From Oscillospiraceae bacterium (GTDB taxonomy: Bacteria; Bacillota_A; Clostridia; Oscillospirales; Oscillospiraceae), in the NCBI GenBank assembly GCA_017540945.1, contig JAFYAB010000147.1, forward strand, positions 1 to 13,937: DNA of 13,937 bases, read 5' to 3'. The translations under genes and the position numbers were made by a program. The notes beneath the pieces are model-generated. The model was not told the origin of the DNA, did no database searches, and was given only the letters and a program-made list of their open reading frames with translations. Positions 1 to 5,899 of the stretch are shown here, piece after piece (position 1 is the stretch's first letter; each line of letters starts with the position of its first letter).

Positions 1-1
1 C

Positions 2-133
2 GTCACCGGATGGGTCAGGCTCAAATATGCTGCCATGAACCTGAAAAAGCTGGCAAATTGGAGTTGGAATAACTCCTTTTTGCTTCGATTTTACAGCTTT
101 TCTTACGTTTTTTGCCCTGTTTTCCAGTCATAA
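2..133 (+). CDS. Transposase, C-terminal fragment (cut by window edge)
   Basis: An open frame enters from the left edge and stops at 131-133, giving the last 43 residues of a protein. It contains the stretch RLKYAAMNLKKLANW, which resembles the C-terminal end of DDE-type transposases of the IS1182/IS5-like groups, where a helix with a 'MNLKKLA' pattern closes the catalytic domain. The catalytic residues lie outside the window, so neither intactness nor family can be proven. The tail after that helix is rich in Phe, Ser and Tyr. A hairpin follows 8 bp after the stop. The call rests on recognising this short motif; the alternative is an unrelated protein tail, which I think less likely. Confidence 0.72.
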   Translation, partial: VTGWVRLKYAAMNLKKLANWSWNNSFLLRFYSFSYVFCPVFQS

Positions 134-140
134 ATGCCTG

Positions 141-173
141 AACCGCAGATTTCATCCTCTGAAACCTGCGGTT
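141..173 (+). terminator. Hairpin after the transposase gene
   Basis: AACCGCAG at 141-148 pairs with CTGCGGTT at 166-173. An inner TTTC/GAAA extension follows after one mismatch, leaving a 7-nt loop. CTTT follows but the T-run is weak. The position 8 bp after the transposase stop fits a terminator or the structured end of the insertion sequence. Confidence 0.5.
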
Positions 174-186
174 CTTTGACAGACTG

Positions 187-232
187 AAACGCCGTCCCCC
201 TGCAAGCCAAGGCTTGCGGGGGGACGGCGTTT
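187..232. terminator. 22-bp near-perfect hairpin
   Basis: Arms 187-208 and 211-232 pair over 22 bp with a single T-G wobble and a 2-nt AA spacer, starting AAACGCCGTC and ending GACGGCGTTT. The AAA/TTT ends are short, so termination in either direction would rely mainly on the very strong stem. It may instead be an interspersed palindromic element. Confidence 0.45.
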
Positions 233-336
233 GGGCGGGCCGTTTGCCCGCGCCACAGCAGGATACGGGAGCGGACTCAGCCCTTCCGGGGCCATGGCGC
301 CCACTGTGCGCCGCAGCGGGCAGGGCTTCCCTGTAC
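233..336. other. GC-rich gene-free stretch with nested inverted repeats
   Basis: This piece of the 134-463 gene-free interval has no convincing reading frame. It is rich in potential helices: GCGGGC and GCCCGC around 236-252, GCCCGC near 247 against GCGGGC near 316, CACAG near 255 against CTGTG near 304, and CAGGG-CTT-CCCTG near 321-333. A T-tailed hairpin follows directly. It could be a small structured transcript or the eroded edge of an insertion. I recognise no RNA family. Confidence 0.3.
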
Positions 337-359
337 CGGAAAAGTTTTTCCGTTTTTTT
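337..359 (+). terminator. Intrinsic terminator
   Basis: CGGAAAA at 337-343 pairs with TTTTCCG at 346-352, and a run of seven T follows at 353-359. The shape is right for a plus-strand terminator although no gene directly precedes it, which implies a transcript coming from the insertion sequence or from the structured stretch just upstream. Confidence 0.6.
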
Positions 360-373
360 GCAAATTGGGTCTA

Positions 374-402
374 TGCAGAACGGGATTTTTCATGTATATT
401 AT
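374..402 (+). promoter_or_regulatory. Possible promoter for the 464-4912 gene group
   Basis: TATTAT at 397-402 lies inside ATGTATATTATA and would serve as a -10 box; the hexamer 17 bp upstream (TGCAGA) is a poor -35. The same 12-mer recurs ahead of the SLH/L,D-transpeptidase gene near 5823-5834. A terminator ends 37 bp upstream and the first gene starts about 60 bp downstream, which suits a promoter here. Confidence 0.35.
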
Positions 403-463
403 AGGGTGATACGGAACGCGCCGGAGACCCTCCGCATAGGATGGGCAAAGGGAGGCGCGTGGA

Positions 464-778
464 ATGCTTTGGGAAATTCTGTTGGGCGGCCTGCTCGCCG
501 CGGTGCTGGCGGCTCTGGGCTGCCTGCTTTGGCGAAGGCTTCTGCTGCCCTTGGGGACGGCGGATGCGATCCTGGTGCTCCCCGCCCGGGACGGCGGCGA
601 GGGGTTGGAGCAGCGGCTCCGGGCCTGCGGCCTGCTGCGGCGTTGGGGCCTGCTGGACAGCGCGCCCGTCATTCTGGATCTGGATTTGAACGACGAAGGC
701 CGCGCTCTGGCGGAGCGCCTGACCGACGCCTTTGAAGCGGAGCTGTGCAGCCCCGAGGAGCTGCGGCTTCTGCTGTAG
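464..778 (+). CDS. Small single-pass membrane protein of unknown function
   Basis: The product has 104 residues. Residues 3-24 form one hydrophobic helix rich in Leu and Ala (WEILLGGLLAAVLAALGCLL), followed by positively charged WRR, which predicts an N-terminal anchor with the rest in the cytoplasm. The remaining 75 residues are Leu/Arg/Glu-rich, with an acidic DLDLND patch near residues 71-76 and a likely C-terminal helix. I recognise no family. The start at 464 is preferred over 441 (a different frame) because AAAGGGAGG at 447-455 sits 8 nt upstream. It is followed 84 bp later by recD2 on the same strand, probably in one transcript. Strong coding bias and a good ribosome binding site support a real gene; a role with RecD2 is only a guess from position. 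Confidence 0.65.
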   Translation: MLWEILLGGLLAAVLAALGCLLWRRLLLPLGTADAILVLPARDGGEGLEQRLRACGLLRRWGLLDSAPVILDLDLNDEGRALAERLTDAFEAELCSPEELRLLL

Positions 779-813
779 GGACCGCTGCAACGCGAAGCCG
801 GTACAGCGGCCCC
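778..813. repeat. Imperfect hairpin between the small membrane protein gene and recD2
   Basis: GGGACCGCTG at 778-787 pairs with CAGCGGCCCC at 804-813 with one A-C mismatch, and the stop codon TAG of the preceding gene reads into the left arm. The border TGTAGGG resembles the edges of the palindromes at 3835 and 13846, so this may be a degraded relative. There is no T-run, so it is unlikely to terminate transcription. Confidence 0.35.
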
Positions 814-862
814 GCGATCCACCGATTTTATATCACAATAACAGCGAAAAGGAACGAACTCC

Positions 863-3073
863 ATGGAAAACGAACTGATCCGCGTCGAAGGCAGCGTGTC
901 GGCGGTGGTTTTTCAAAACCGGGAAAACGGTTACACCGTCCTGCGGATGAAGGACGAACAGGGCGAGCTGACCACCGCGGTGGGCATCGTCCCGGACACC
1001 AACATCGGCGAGCGGCTGCGGATCGAGGGTCGTTGGAGCAGCCACAGCAGCTACGGCAGGCAGCTGGAGATCGTGAGCGTGGAACGGCTGATGCCGGAAT
1101 CCCGCGTTGAGATCCTGGCCTATCTTTCCTCCCACGCCGTCCGGGGCGTCGGCCCCAAGATCGCCGCCCGGATCGTGGAGCGCTTCGGGGCCGAGAGCCT
1201 CAAAATCATTGAAAACGAACCGGACAAGCTGGCCCTGGTGCCGGGCATCTCCACGGCCAAGGCCAAAGAGATCCACGAGAGCTTCCAGTCCCAGCAGAGC
1301 CTGCGGCACCTGGCGGAGTTCCTCAGCGGCTACCGTCTGCCCGCGGAGCTGGCGGTCCGAATCTATAAGGCTTACGGGGAGCTGTCCATGATGGCCATTC
1401 AGGACAACCCCTACTTCCTCACGGAGGAGGGCTTCAACGCCCCCTTCGCCCAGGTGGACGCCTTTGCCCTGGAGCTGGGCTTTGACGGCGACGACGAGCG
1501 CCGGGTGGACGCGGGCATCCTCTACGAGCTGAGCTTCAACTCCGCCGGCGGTCACGTCTTCGTGCCGGAGCCCCAGCTGACGGAGGCCGCGGCCAGCTTT
1601 CTGCGGCTGGACCGGGAGATCATCCGGGAGGGCCTGCGCCGTCTGGCGGAGCAGGAGCGGATCATTGTGGACTCCGTGGCCTCTCTCACCGCAGTCTATC
1701 TGCCCGCCTACGGCGAGGCGGAGCGTTATTTGGCCCGCCGCTTCACGGAGATGATCGGCGGCAAGGTGGGTCTGCCCGCCAATCTGGCCAGGACCGTAGC
1801 GGCGATCGAGGCCCGGCAGGAAATCGAATACGCGGCGCTCCAGCGGGAGGCCATCTATGCCGCCGCCGCGGAGAAGCTGCTGATCGTCACCGGCGGTCCC
1901 GGCACCGGCAAGACCACCACCCTCCGGGGCATTCTGGATCTCTTCGAGCAGATGCGTCTCAAAACTCTGCTGACAGCCCCCACGGGCCGGGCGGCCAAGC
2001 GGCTCTCGGAGCTGACGGGGCGGGACGCCTCCACCATTCACCGGCTTTTGGAGGTGGACGTCTCCCCCGAGGACGGGTCCATGGTCTTCGTCCACAACGA
2101 GCACAACCCCCTGAGCTGCGACGCGGTGATCGTGGACGAGAGCTCCATGGTGGACCTGCTGTTGATGTACAACCTGGTGCGGGCTCTGCCGGAGCGCTGC
2201 CGGCTGATTCTGGTGGGCGACCCCGATCAGCTTCCCTCCGTCGGGGCCGGCAACGTGTTCTCCGATCTGATCCGCAGCGAGAAGATTCCCACCATCCGGC
2301 TGACGGAGATCTTCCGCCAGGCCCGGGAGAGCCTCATTGTCATGAACGCCCATCGGATCATCCACGGGGAGCTGCCGGAGCTGCGGGAAAAGAAGCAGGA
2401 CTTCTTTTTCCTCCAGCGGGCCAGCGACGAGGCGGTCTGCCAGACCGTCACGGAGCTCTGCGCCCGCCGTCTGCCCCGGAACATGGGCATCCAGCCCGAG
2501 GACATCCAGGTCCTCTCCCCCACCCGTAAGGGCGAAACCGGCACCCGGGCTCTGAATCAGCTGCTGCAGCAGGCTCTGAACCCCGCCGCTCCGGGCAAAA
2601 ACGAAAAGAAATACGGCGATACGGTCTTCCGCGTAGGGGACCGGGTCATGCAGATCCGCAACAACTATGACATCATCTGGAACAAGGTCGGAGGGCCCGG
2701 CATGGGCTCCGGCATTTTCAACGGCGACGTGGGGACCGTCCAGGCCATCGACTGCCAGGCCCAGACCGTCACTCTCCGCTTCGACGACCGGGAGGCCGTC
2801 TATACCTGGGACATGCTGCCCCAGCTGGAGCCCGCCTACGCCATGACCGTCCACAAGAGCCAGGGCAGTGAGTACCGGGCCGTGGTGCTGGTCGCCTGGC
2901 GGGGCACGCCGCTGCTGCTGAGCCGCAGCATCCTCTATACCGCCGTCACCCGGGCCCGGGAGCTGCTGATCGTCGTGGGCGACGAAAGTGTGATCGAATA
3001 TATGGTTCGCAACGACAAAAAGCAAAAGCGCTTCAGCGGGCTGAAGTGGCGGCTGTGCCACATGGAAGCATGA
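863..3073 (+). CDS. recD2: ATP-dependent RecD2-type DNA helicase
   Basis: RecD2 is a superfamily 1B 5'-3' DNA helicase that works without RecBC and aids repair and replication fork upkeep in Gram-positive bacteria. The product has 736 residues, usual for the family. Seen in order: N-terminal OB-like segment (VEGSVSAVVFQN, about residue 8), helix-hairpin-helix segments near 92-108 (VRGVGPKIA) and 128-140 (VPGISTAKA), Walker A GGPGTGKTT at 344-352, APTGRAAKRL near 371, Walker B VDESS with Asp425-Glu426, GDPDQLPSVGAGN near 452, LTEIFRQ near 480, MTVHKSQGSEY from 661, and YTAVTRARELL near 692. The start at 863 has AAAAGGAA about 8 nt upstream and preserves the usual N-terminus. The last base pairs overlap the candidate comF start (ATGA), suggesting coupled translation. 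No key motif is missing. Confidence 0.96.
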   Translation: MENELIRVEGSVSAVVFQNRENGYTVLRMKDEQGELTTAVGIVPDTNIGERLRIEGRWSSHSSYGRQLEIVSVERLMPESRVEILAYLSSHAVRGVGPKIAARIVERFGAESLKIIENEPDKLALVPGISTAKAKEIHESFQSQQSLRHLAEFLSGYRLPAELAVRIYKAYGELSMMAIQDNPYFLTEEGFNAPFAQVDAFALELGFDGDDERRVDAGILYELSFNSAGGHVFVPEPQLTEAAASFLRLDREIIREGLRRLAEQERIIVDSVASLTAVYLPAYGEAERYLARRFTEMIGGKVGLPANLARTVAAIEARQEIEYAALQREAIYAAAAEKLLIVTGGPGTGKTTTLRGILDLFEQMRLKTLLTAPTGRAAKRLSELTGRDASTIHRLLEVDVSPEDGSMVFVHNEHNPLSCDAVIVDESSMVDLLLMYNLVRALPERCRLILVGDPDQLPSVGAGNVFSDLIRSEKIPTIRLTEIFRQARESLIVMNAHRIIHGELPELREKKQDFFFLQRASDEAVCQTVTELCARRLPRNMGIQPEDIQVLSPTRKGETGTRALNQLLQQALNPAAPGKNEKKYGDTVFRVGDRVMQIRNNYDIIWNKVGGPGMGSGIFNGDVGTVQAIDCQAQTVTLRFDDREAVYTWDMLPQLEPAYAMTVHKSQGSEYRAVVLVAWRGTPLLLSRSILYTAVTRARELLIVVGDESVIEYMVRNDKKQKRFSGLKWRLCHMEA

Positions 3074-3831
3074 AGCAGACAGAGTCTTCCAGGCCAGGTG
3101 CACTGTCGGGACAGCACCTCATCCGTCATCCGGCTCCCCTGAGACGCGGGATGCCGCCTTCCCCTCAAGGGGAAGGCTTTGGGCGGGTTGGCGCAGCCAT
3201 CCGGGACCTGCTCTGGCCCCGGCGCTGCATACTCTGCCGACGCTTTCTGGGCGCGGACGGCGGGCGGCTCTGCCCGGCCTGCGCCGCTTCCCTGCCGGAG
3301 CCCGTTTCCGGCGCCCGCCGGGGCAGCCATTACCGGCGTTGGGCCGCGGCCCTCTTGTACGAGGACGCCTTCCGGGCTTCCTTCCGGCGATACAAGTTCG
3401 AGGGCTGCAGCTTTTACGCGGATGTATACGGCTCCTGGCTGGCCAACGCCATCCAAAAGCAGCTGGGCACGAACTACGAGCTGGTAACGTATATTCCCAT
3501 CAGCTCCCTGCGCCGCCGGAAGCGGGGCTATGATCAGACCCTCCTGCTGGCGCAAAGCGCCGGGAAGCTTCTGGGGCTGGAGCCGATCTGTACCCTGCGC
3601 AAGAAGAACCTGGTGCGGGCCCAGTCCCGGCTCATCGGCTCCGAGGCGCGGCAGCGGAACATCCGGGGCGCCTTTCGGGTCCTGGACCCGGCGCTGGTAC
3701 GGGGAAAAACCATCCTGCTGATCGACGACGTGCTGACCACGGGGGCCACGGTCTCCGAGGCCGCCCGGGTCCTGCTGGAGGCTGGGGCCAAGCGGGTGGA
3801 CGTGGCGACGCTGGCGGCGGCTGCGAATTAA
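3070..3831 (+). CDS. comF: ComF family phosphoribosyltransferase-like protein
   Basis: ComF proteins carry a zinc-finger-like N-terminus and a type I phosphoribosyltransferase fold; in naturally competent bacteria they act in DNA uptake. Seen from this start: CILC and CPAC pairs near residues 53-73, RRRKRGYDQ near 146-154, the segment KKNLVRAQSRL that is typical of the family, and the PRPP loop LLIDDVLTTGAT with the two Asp at about 218-219. The start is uncertain. ATG 3070 overlaps the recD2 stop as ATGA and gives 253 residues, but its ribosome site (GGAAG) is too close. ATG 3151 gives 226 residues, nearer the usual length, yet also lacks a good site. GTG 3046 is open too. Residues before about VGAAIRDLLWPRRC are encoded by a palindrome-containing stretch resembling an interspersed element, so the normal N-terminus probably begins near 3187. 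Confidence 0.9.
   Translation: MKQTESSRPGALSGQHLIRHPAPLRRGMPPSPQGEGFGRVGAAIRDLLWPRRCILCRRFLGADGGRLCPACAASLPEPVSGARRGSHYRRWAAALLYEDAFRASFRRYKFEGCSFYADVYGSWLANAIQKQLGTNYELVTYIPISSLRRRKRGYDQTLLLAQSAGKLLGLEPICTLRKKNLVRAQSRLIGSEARQRNIRGAFRVLDPALVRGKTILLIDDVLTTGATVSEAARVLLEAGAKRVDVATLAAAAN
3097..3183. repeat. Interspersed palindromic element at the 5' end of comF
   Basis: Two hairpins lie back to back. CTGTC-GG-GACAG with flanking GGTG/CACC (3097-3118, 2-nt bulge) is followed by ATCCGTCATCC and then GCCTTCCCCT at 3156-3165 pairing perfectly with AGGGGAAGGC at 3168-3177. The pattern 'CACCTCATCCGTCA ... CCTTCCCCT-CA-AGGGGAAGG-CTTTGG' matches in style a repeat I associate with intergenic regions of gut Clostridia. 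Here it has no in-frame stop and is read as the first residues of ComF. Copy number in the genome cannot be judged from one window. Confidence 0.55.
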
Positions 3832-3834
3832 CGC

Positions 3835-3858
3835 GGACGGCAGAGTGCCGTCCCTACA
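3835..3858. repeat. Short palindromic element between comF and mreB
   Basis: GGACGGCA at 3835-3842 pairs with TGCCGTCC at 3846-3853 around a GAG loop, followed by CTACA. The right border (CCCTACA) resembles that of the larger inverted repeat at 13846-13915 (CCCCTAC), hinting at one family of elements. There is no T-run after it, so recD2-comF-mreB may still be cotranscribed. Confidence 0.45.
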
Positions 3859-3880
3859 AACAATGAAAAGGTGATCAATC

Positions 3881-4912
3881 ATGTCTATTTTCTCCAAGGA
3901 CCTGGGCATCGACCTGGGAACCGCCAACGTGGTAATCTATGCCGATGGCAAGGGGATCGTACTCCGGGAGCCCTCTGTGGTGGCGGTGGACAAAAACACC
4001 GGCAAGATCCTGAAGGTGGGCGCCGCCGCCCGAAACATGCTGGGCCGGACCCCCGGCAACGTGGTGGCTATGCGGCCTCTGCGGGAGGGCGTGGTCTCCG
4101 ACTACGAGCTCACCGAGCGGATGCTGGCGGAGTTCTTCAAGCAGATCTTCAAATATGCCTTCGTCAAGCCCCGCGTGGTGATCTCCGTTCCCAGCGGCAT
4201 CACCAGCATTGAGGAGCGGGCGGTGGTGCAGATCGCCCAGGAGGCCGGCGCCCGGCGGGTCTATCTGATCGAGGAGCCCCTGGCCGCGGCTCTGGGCGCC
4301 AATCTCAGCTTTGAAGGCCCCGACGGCCACATGGTGGTGGACATCGGCGGAGGCACCACCGACATCGGCGTGCTGACCATGAACGGCCTGGCCAACTCCT
4401 CCTCCATCAAGGTGGCCGGCGACAACTTCGACGAGGCCATCATCCGCTACCTGCGAAAAAAATACGGCCTGATCATCGGCCAGTCCATCGCCGAGGAGAC
4501 CAAGATCAACGTGGGCGCCGTCTTTGAGCGCAGCGAGCCCGTGGAGGCGCTGGTGAAGGGCCGGGACTTCAAGACCGGACTGGCCAAGGAGGTCCTGGTG
4601 ACCACCGCCGATATGCTGGAGGCCCTGCGCCGCCCCGCCCGGCAGATCACCGACGAGATTCTGGCGGTTCTGGAGCAAACCACGCCGGAGCTGGTGGCGG
4701 ATATCGCCCGAAACGGCATCGTCCTCACCGGCGGCGGCGCCCAGCTCTGGGGCATGGACAAGCTCATCACCGAACGTACCGGCATGCGCTGCACCGTGGC
4801 CGACGACGCGGACTCCTGCGTGGCGTACGGCTGCGGCAAAAGCCTGAGCTGGATCAACCGTATGCAGGAGGGCCCCATCAATTTCGCAAGGCGGAAGCTG
4901 CTGAAGGAATGA
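3881..4912 (+). CDS. mreB: MreB/Mbl family rod-shape-determining actin homologue
   Basis: MreB-family proteins form ATP-dependent filaments under the membrane and guide lateral cell wall synthesis. The 343-residue length is normal. Seen: phosphate-1 loop DLGTAN at residues 11-16, phosphate-2 loop VVDIGGGTTDIG near 151-162, the segment VISVPSGITSIEERAV near 99-114, EEPLAAALGA near 130-140, and the adenosine motif LTGGGAQLWGM near 283. AAAGGTGATC ends 5 nt before the ATG, an adequate ribosome binding site. It lies 49 bp after comF, and a strong terminator follows 7 bp after the stop. mreC and mreD do not follow, so this may be a stand-alone paralogue (Mbl or MreBH type) rather than the mreBCD copy; the sequence alone does not decide that. 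Confidence 0.93.
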   Translation: MSIFSKDLGIDLGTANVVIYADGKGIVLREPSVVAVDKNTGKILKVGAAARNMLGRTPGNVVAMRPLREGVVSDYELTERMLAEFFKQIFKYAFVKPRVVISVPSGITSIEERAVVQIAQEAGARRVYLIEEPLAAALGANLSFEGPDGHMVVDIGGGTTDIGVLTMNGLANSSSIKVAGDNFDEAIIRYLRKKYGLIIGQSIAEETKINVGAVFERSEPVEALVKGRDFKTGLAKEVLVTTADMLEALRRPARQITDEILAVLEQTTPELVADIARNGIVLTGGGAQLWGMDKLITERTGMRCTVADDADSCVAYGCGKSLSWINRMQEGPINFARRKLLKE

Positions 4913-4919
4913 GCCCAAA

Positions 4920-4968
4920 GGAAAAACTCTGCTTCGTTCGACGCGAAGCAGAGTTTTTCCATTTTTTT
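4920..4968. terminator. Strong terminator between mreB and queT (probably bidirectional)
   Basis: A perfect 17-bp stem (4920-4936 with 4944-4960; GGAAAAACTCTGCTTCG on the left) and a 7-nt loop are followed by ATTTTTTT on the plus strand. The A-rich left flank supplies a weaker T-run on the minus strand. It separates the convergent mreB (+) and queT (-). Confidence 0.9.
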
Positions 4969-5023
4969 CGTTCGTTTGTCAACCGTTTCGGCTGCGCCTG
5001 CGTCTAAATAGCAAGAGGCGCGG

Positions 5024-5611
5024 TCAGAAGGACCGCAGCAGCCGGGAAAGGCTCTTGTTCTTCAGCAGCCAGAACAGCAGCGGAACGCCGAGGGCGTAGG
5101 TCACAACGGCTTCTCCGATGGCCACGAAAAGCCCGTTGATGCCCCAGGCCGCCAGGAAGGTCCTCCCCTCCGGGAAGTAGTAGCCGAGCTCCGCGCCGAC
5201 AATCACGGCGTTGAAGACGATGGTGGGGAGCGGTATGAGCAGGAATGTCAGAAGACGGCGCTTCCTGCCGGCCTTTTCCTGCTCCGGCGCAAGGGCGTCG
5301 GTCTGTCTTTCTTCGCGCAGGCTCCCGGACATCTTCCAGATGCAAAGGCAGGCCAGGAGCGTGGCAAGAGAGCCCAGCACGATGTCCCATACTCCAAGGG
5401 TGGAGTTGATATTTGCCACGATACAGCCGACAACCATGCCGGGGATGGCGGCTGGTGTGAAGCAGCAGAGGACCGACAGAGCCTCAGCGAAGCGGAACTG
5501 GACGGTCCCGTAGGCAAGGCTGGGAACCAGGAAGCCCTCGGCAAGCGTGAGAGCCGCGTAGATCGCGGCGAGGATCCCCGCAAAGGTGATCCGGCGAGTG
5601 GTGAGTTTCAT
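5024..5611 (-). CDS. queT: QueT family transporter (queuosine precursor uptake)
   Basis: QueT (formerly DUF988) is the likely substrate-binding S component of an ECF-type importer for queuosine precursors such as preQ0/preQ1, used to modify tRNA wobble bases. The protein has 195 residues and about five hydrophobic helices, near 9-28, 52-70, 76-94, 120-141 and 152-183, with a charged loop at 95-119. MKLTTRRITFAGILAAIYAALT and LAYGTVQFRFAEALSVL are typical of the family. The frame stays open upstream to 5725, but ATG 5611 is the start: GGAGGG ends 8 nt upstream, and the upstream portion is the riboswitch and its terminator. The preQ1 aptamer in the leader independently supports the function. 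No ECF ATPase genes are adjacent, so a shared energising module elsewhere is expected. Confidence 0.92.
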   Translation of the reverse strand: MKLTTRRITFAGILAAIYAALTLAEGFLVPSLAYGTVQFRFAEALSVLCCFTPAAIPGMVVGCIVANINSTLGVWDIVLGSLATLLACLCIWKMSGSLREERQTDALAPEQEKAGRKRRLLTFLLIPLPTIVFNAVIVGAELGYYFPEGRTFLAAWGINGLFVAIGEAVVTYALGVPLLFWLLKNKSLSRLLRSF

Positions 5612-5624
5612 AGGGTTTTCCCTC

Positions 5625-5653
5625 CAAAAGAAAAATCGGGCGCAGTGCGCCCG
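5625..5653 (-). terminator. Riboswitch-controlled intrinsic terminator in the queT leader
   Basis: On the minus strand CGGGCGC pairs with GCGCCCG around an ACU loop (5637-5653), followed at once by AUUUUUCUUUU. It lies between the preQ1 aptamer and the queT ribosome binding site. Upstream CCGUC (near 5672-5676) can pair with GACGG (near 5650-5654) that overlaps the terminator stem, giving a plausible antiterminator. A GUCCC-GAAA-GGGAC hairpin sits inside that alternative helix. Confidence 0.85.
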
Positions 5654-5679
5654 TCGTCTTGTCCCTTTCGGGACGGTCC

Positions 5680-5720
5680 AATAGTTTTGTTTATCGACAG
5701 GATGGTCGCGAACTGTCGTA
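5680..5720 (-). ncRNA. preQ1-I type riboswitch aptamer
   Basis: Read on the minus strand, CGACAG and CUGUCG form P1 around the 12-nt loop UUCGCGACCAUC, followed by the A-rich tail AUAAACAAAACUA. This matches the class I preQ1 aptamer layout: a short P1, a loop starting UUC with a G six positions before the final C (the C that pairs with the ligand), and an A-rich tail ending ACUA that folds back into the minor groove. The loop-tail pseudoknot is only partly complementary (G with the C of ACUA). UCCAAU and AUUGGA flank the aptamer and can form an outer helix. The downstream gene, queT, is a classic target. Ligand binding is expected to favour the terminator and shut off uptake. Confidence 0.87.
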
Positions 5721-5738
5721 TTCAATTGGAGCAGCGCT

Positions 5739-5766
5739 ATTTTACCAGATCATCGGAAAAAGTCAA
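5739..5766 (-). promoter_or_regulatory. Promoter of queT
   Basis: On the minus strand TTGACT (5761-5766) and TAAAAT (5739-5744) are 16 bp apart, and TGG just before the -10 makes it an extended -10 promoter. Transcription would begin near 5732, placing the whole preQ1 aptamer in the leader. Confidence 0.85.
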
Positions 5767-5804
5767 GAGAAAAATACAGCATCTTGTGAATTTCCCCTTG
5801 CTTT

Positions 5805-5833
5805 TTCTCAGATTTTGTAGTAATGTATATTAT
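5805..5833 (+). promoter_or_regulatory. Probable promoter of the SLH/L,D-transpeptidase gene
   Basis: TTCTCA at 5805-5810 and TATTAT at 5828-5833 are spaced 17 bp apart; an exact TATAAT also lies at 5831-5836 but lacks a good -35. It diverges from the queT promoter about 40 bp away and gives a leader of roughly 60 nt. Confidence 0.5.
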
Positions 5834-5884
5834 AATAGGTAAGTTATGTATATCGATCAAGAGAACGCGCCATTTCGGCGCGAT

Positions 5885-5891
5885 AAGGAGG
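5885..5891 (+). promoter_or_regulatory. Ribosome binding site that sets the start of the SLH protein
   Basis: AAGGAGG is a full anti-16S match 8 nt before ATG 5900. It excludes the upstream ATG at 5846 and disfavours ATG 5894, and the 5900 start puts the signal peptide (MRNSLRAIALLL) at the true N-terminus. Confidence 0.85.
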
Positions 5892-5899
5892 AAATGCTT

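Larger units (their letters stand above)
1..173 (+). mobile_element. Right-hand part of an insertion sequence (boundary uncertain)
   Basis: The transposase tail implies that an insertion sequence extends into the window from the left. Its outer end should lie shortly after the stop at 133; the hairpin at 141-173 may be part of the element's end or its terminator. The other terminal repeat is outside the window, so the exact end and any target duplication cannot be read here. Confidence 0.45.

Noticed and set aside
833..3103. Open frame of 756 codons on the minus strand opposite recD2
   Set aside because: It mirrors recD2, has no recognisable motifs, and is a by-product of high GC content and codon bias; recD2 on the plus strand has every family motif.
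3835..3858. Terminator between comF and mreB
   Set aside because: The 8-bp stem is followed by CTACAAAC without a T-run, so it is more likely an interspersed element.
3881..4912. DnaK/HSP70-type chaperone instead of MreB
   Set aside because: At 343 residues, with the MreB-type phosphate and adenosine motifs and no substrate-binding domain, it fits MreB/Mbl only.
5612..5725. N-terminal extension of queT by 38 residues
   Set aside because: The extension is the riboswitch and its terminator; the residues are not hydrophobic or family-like, and GGAGGG sits properly before ATG 5611.
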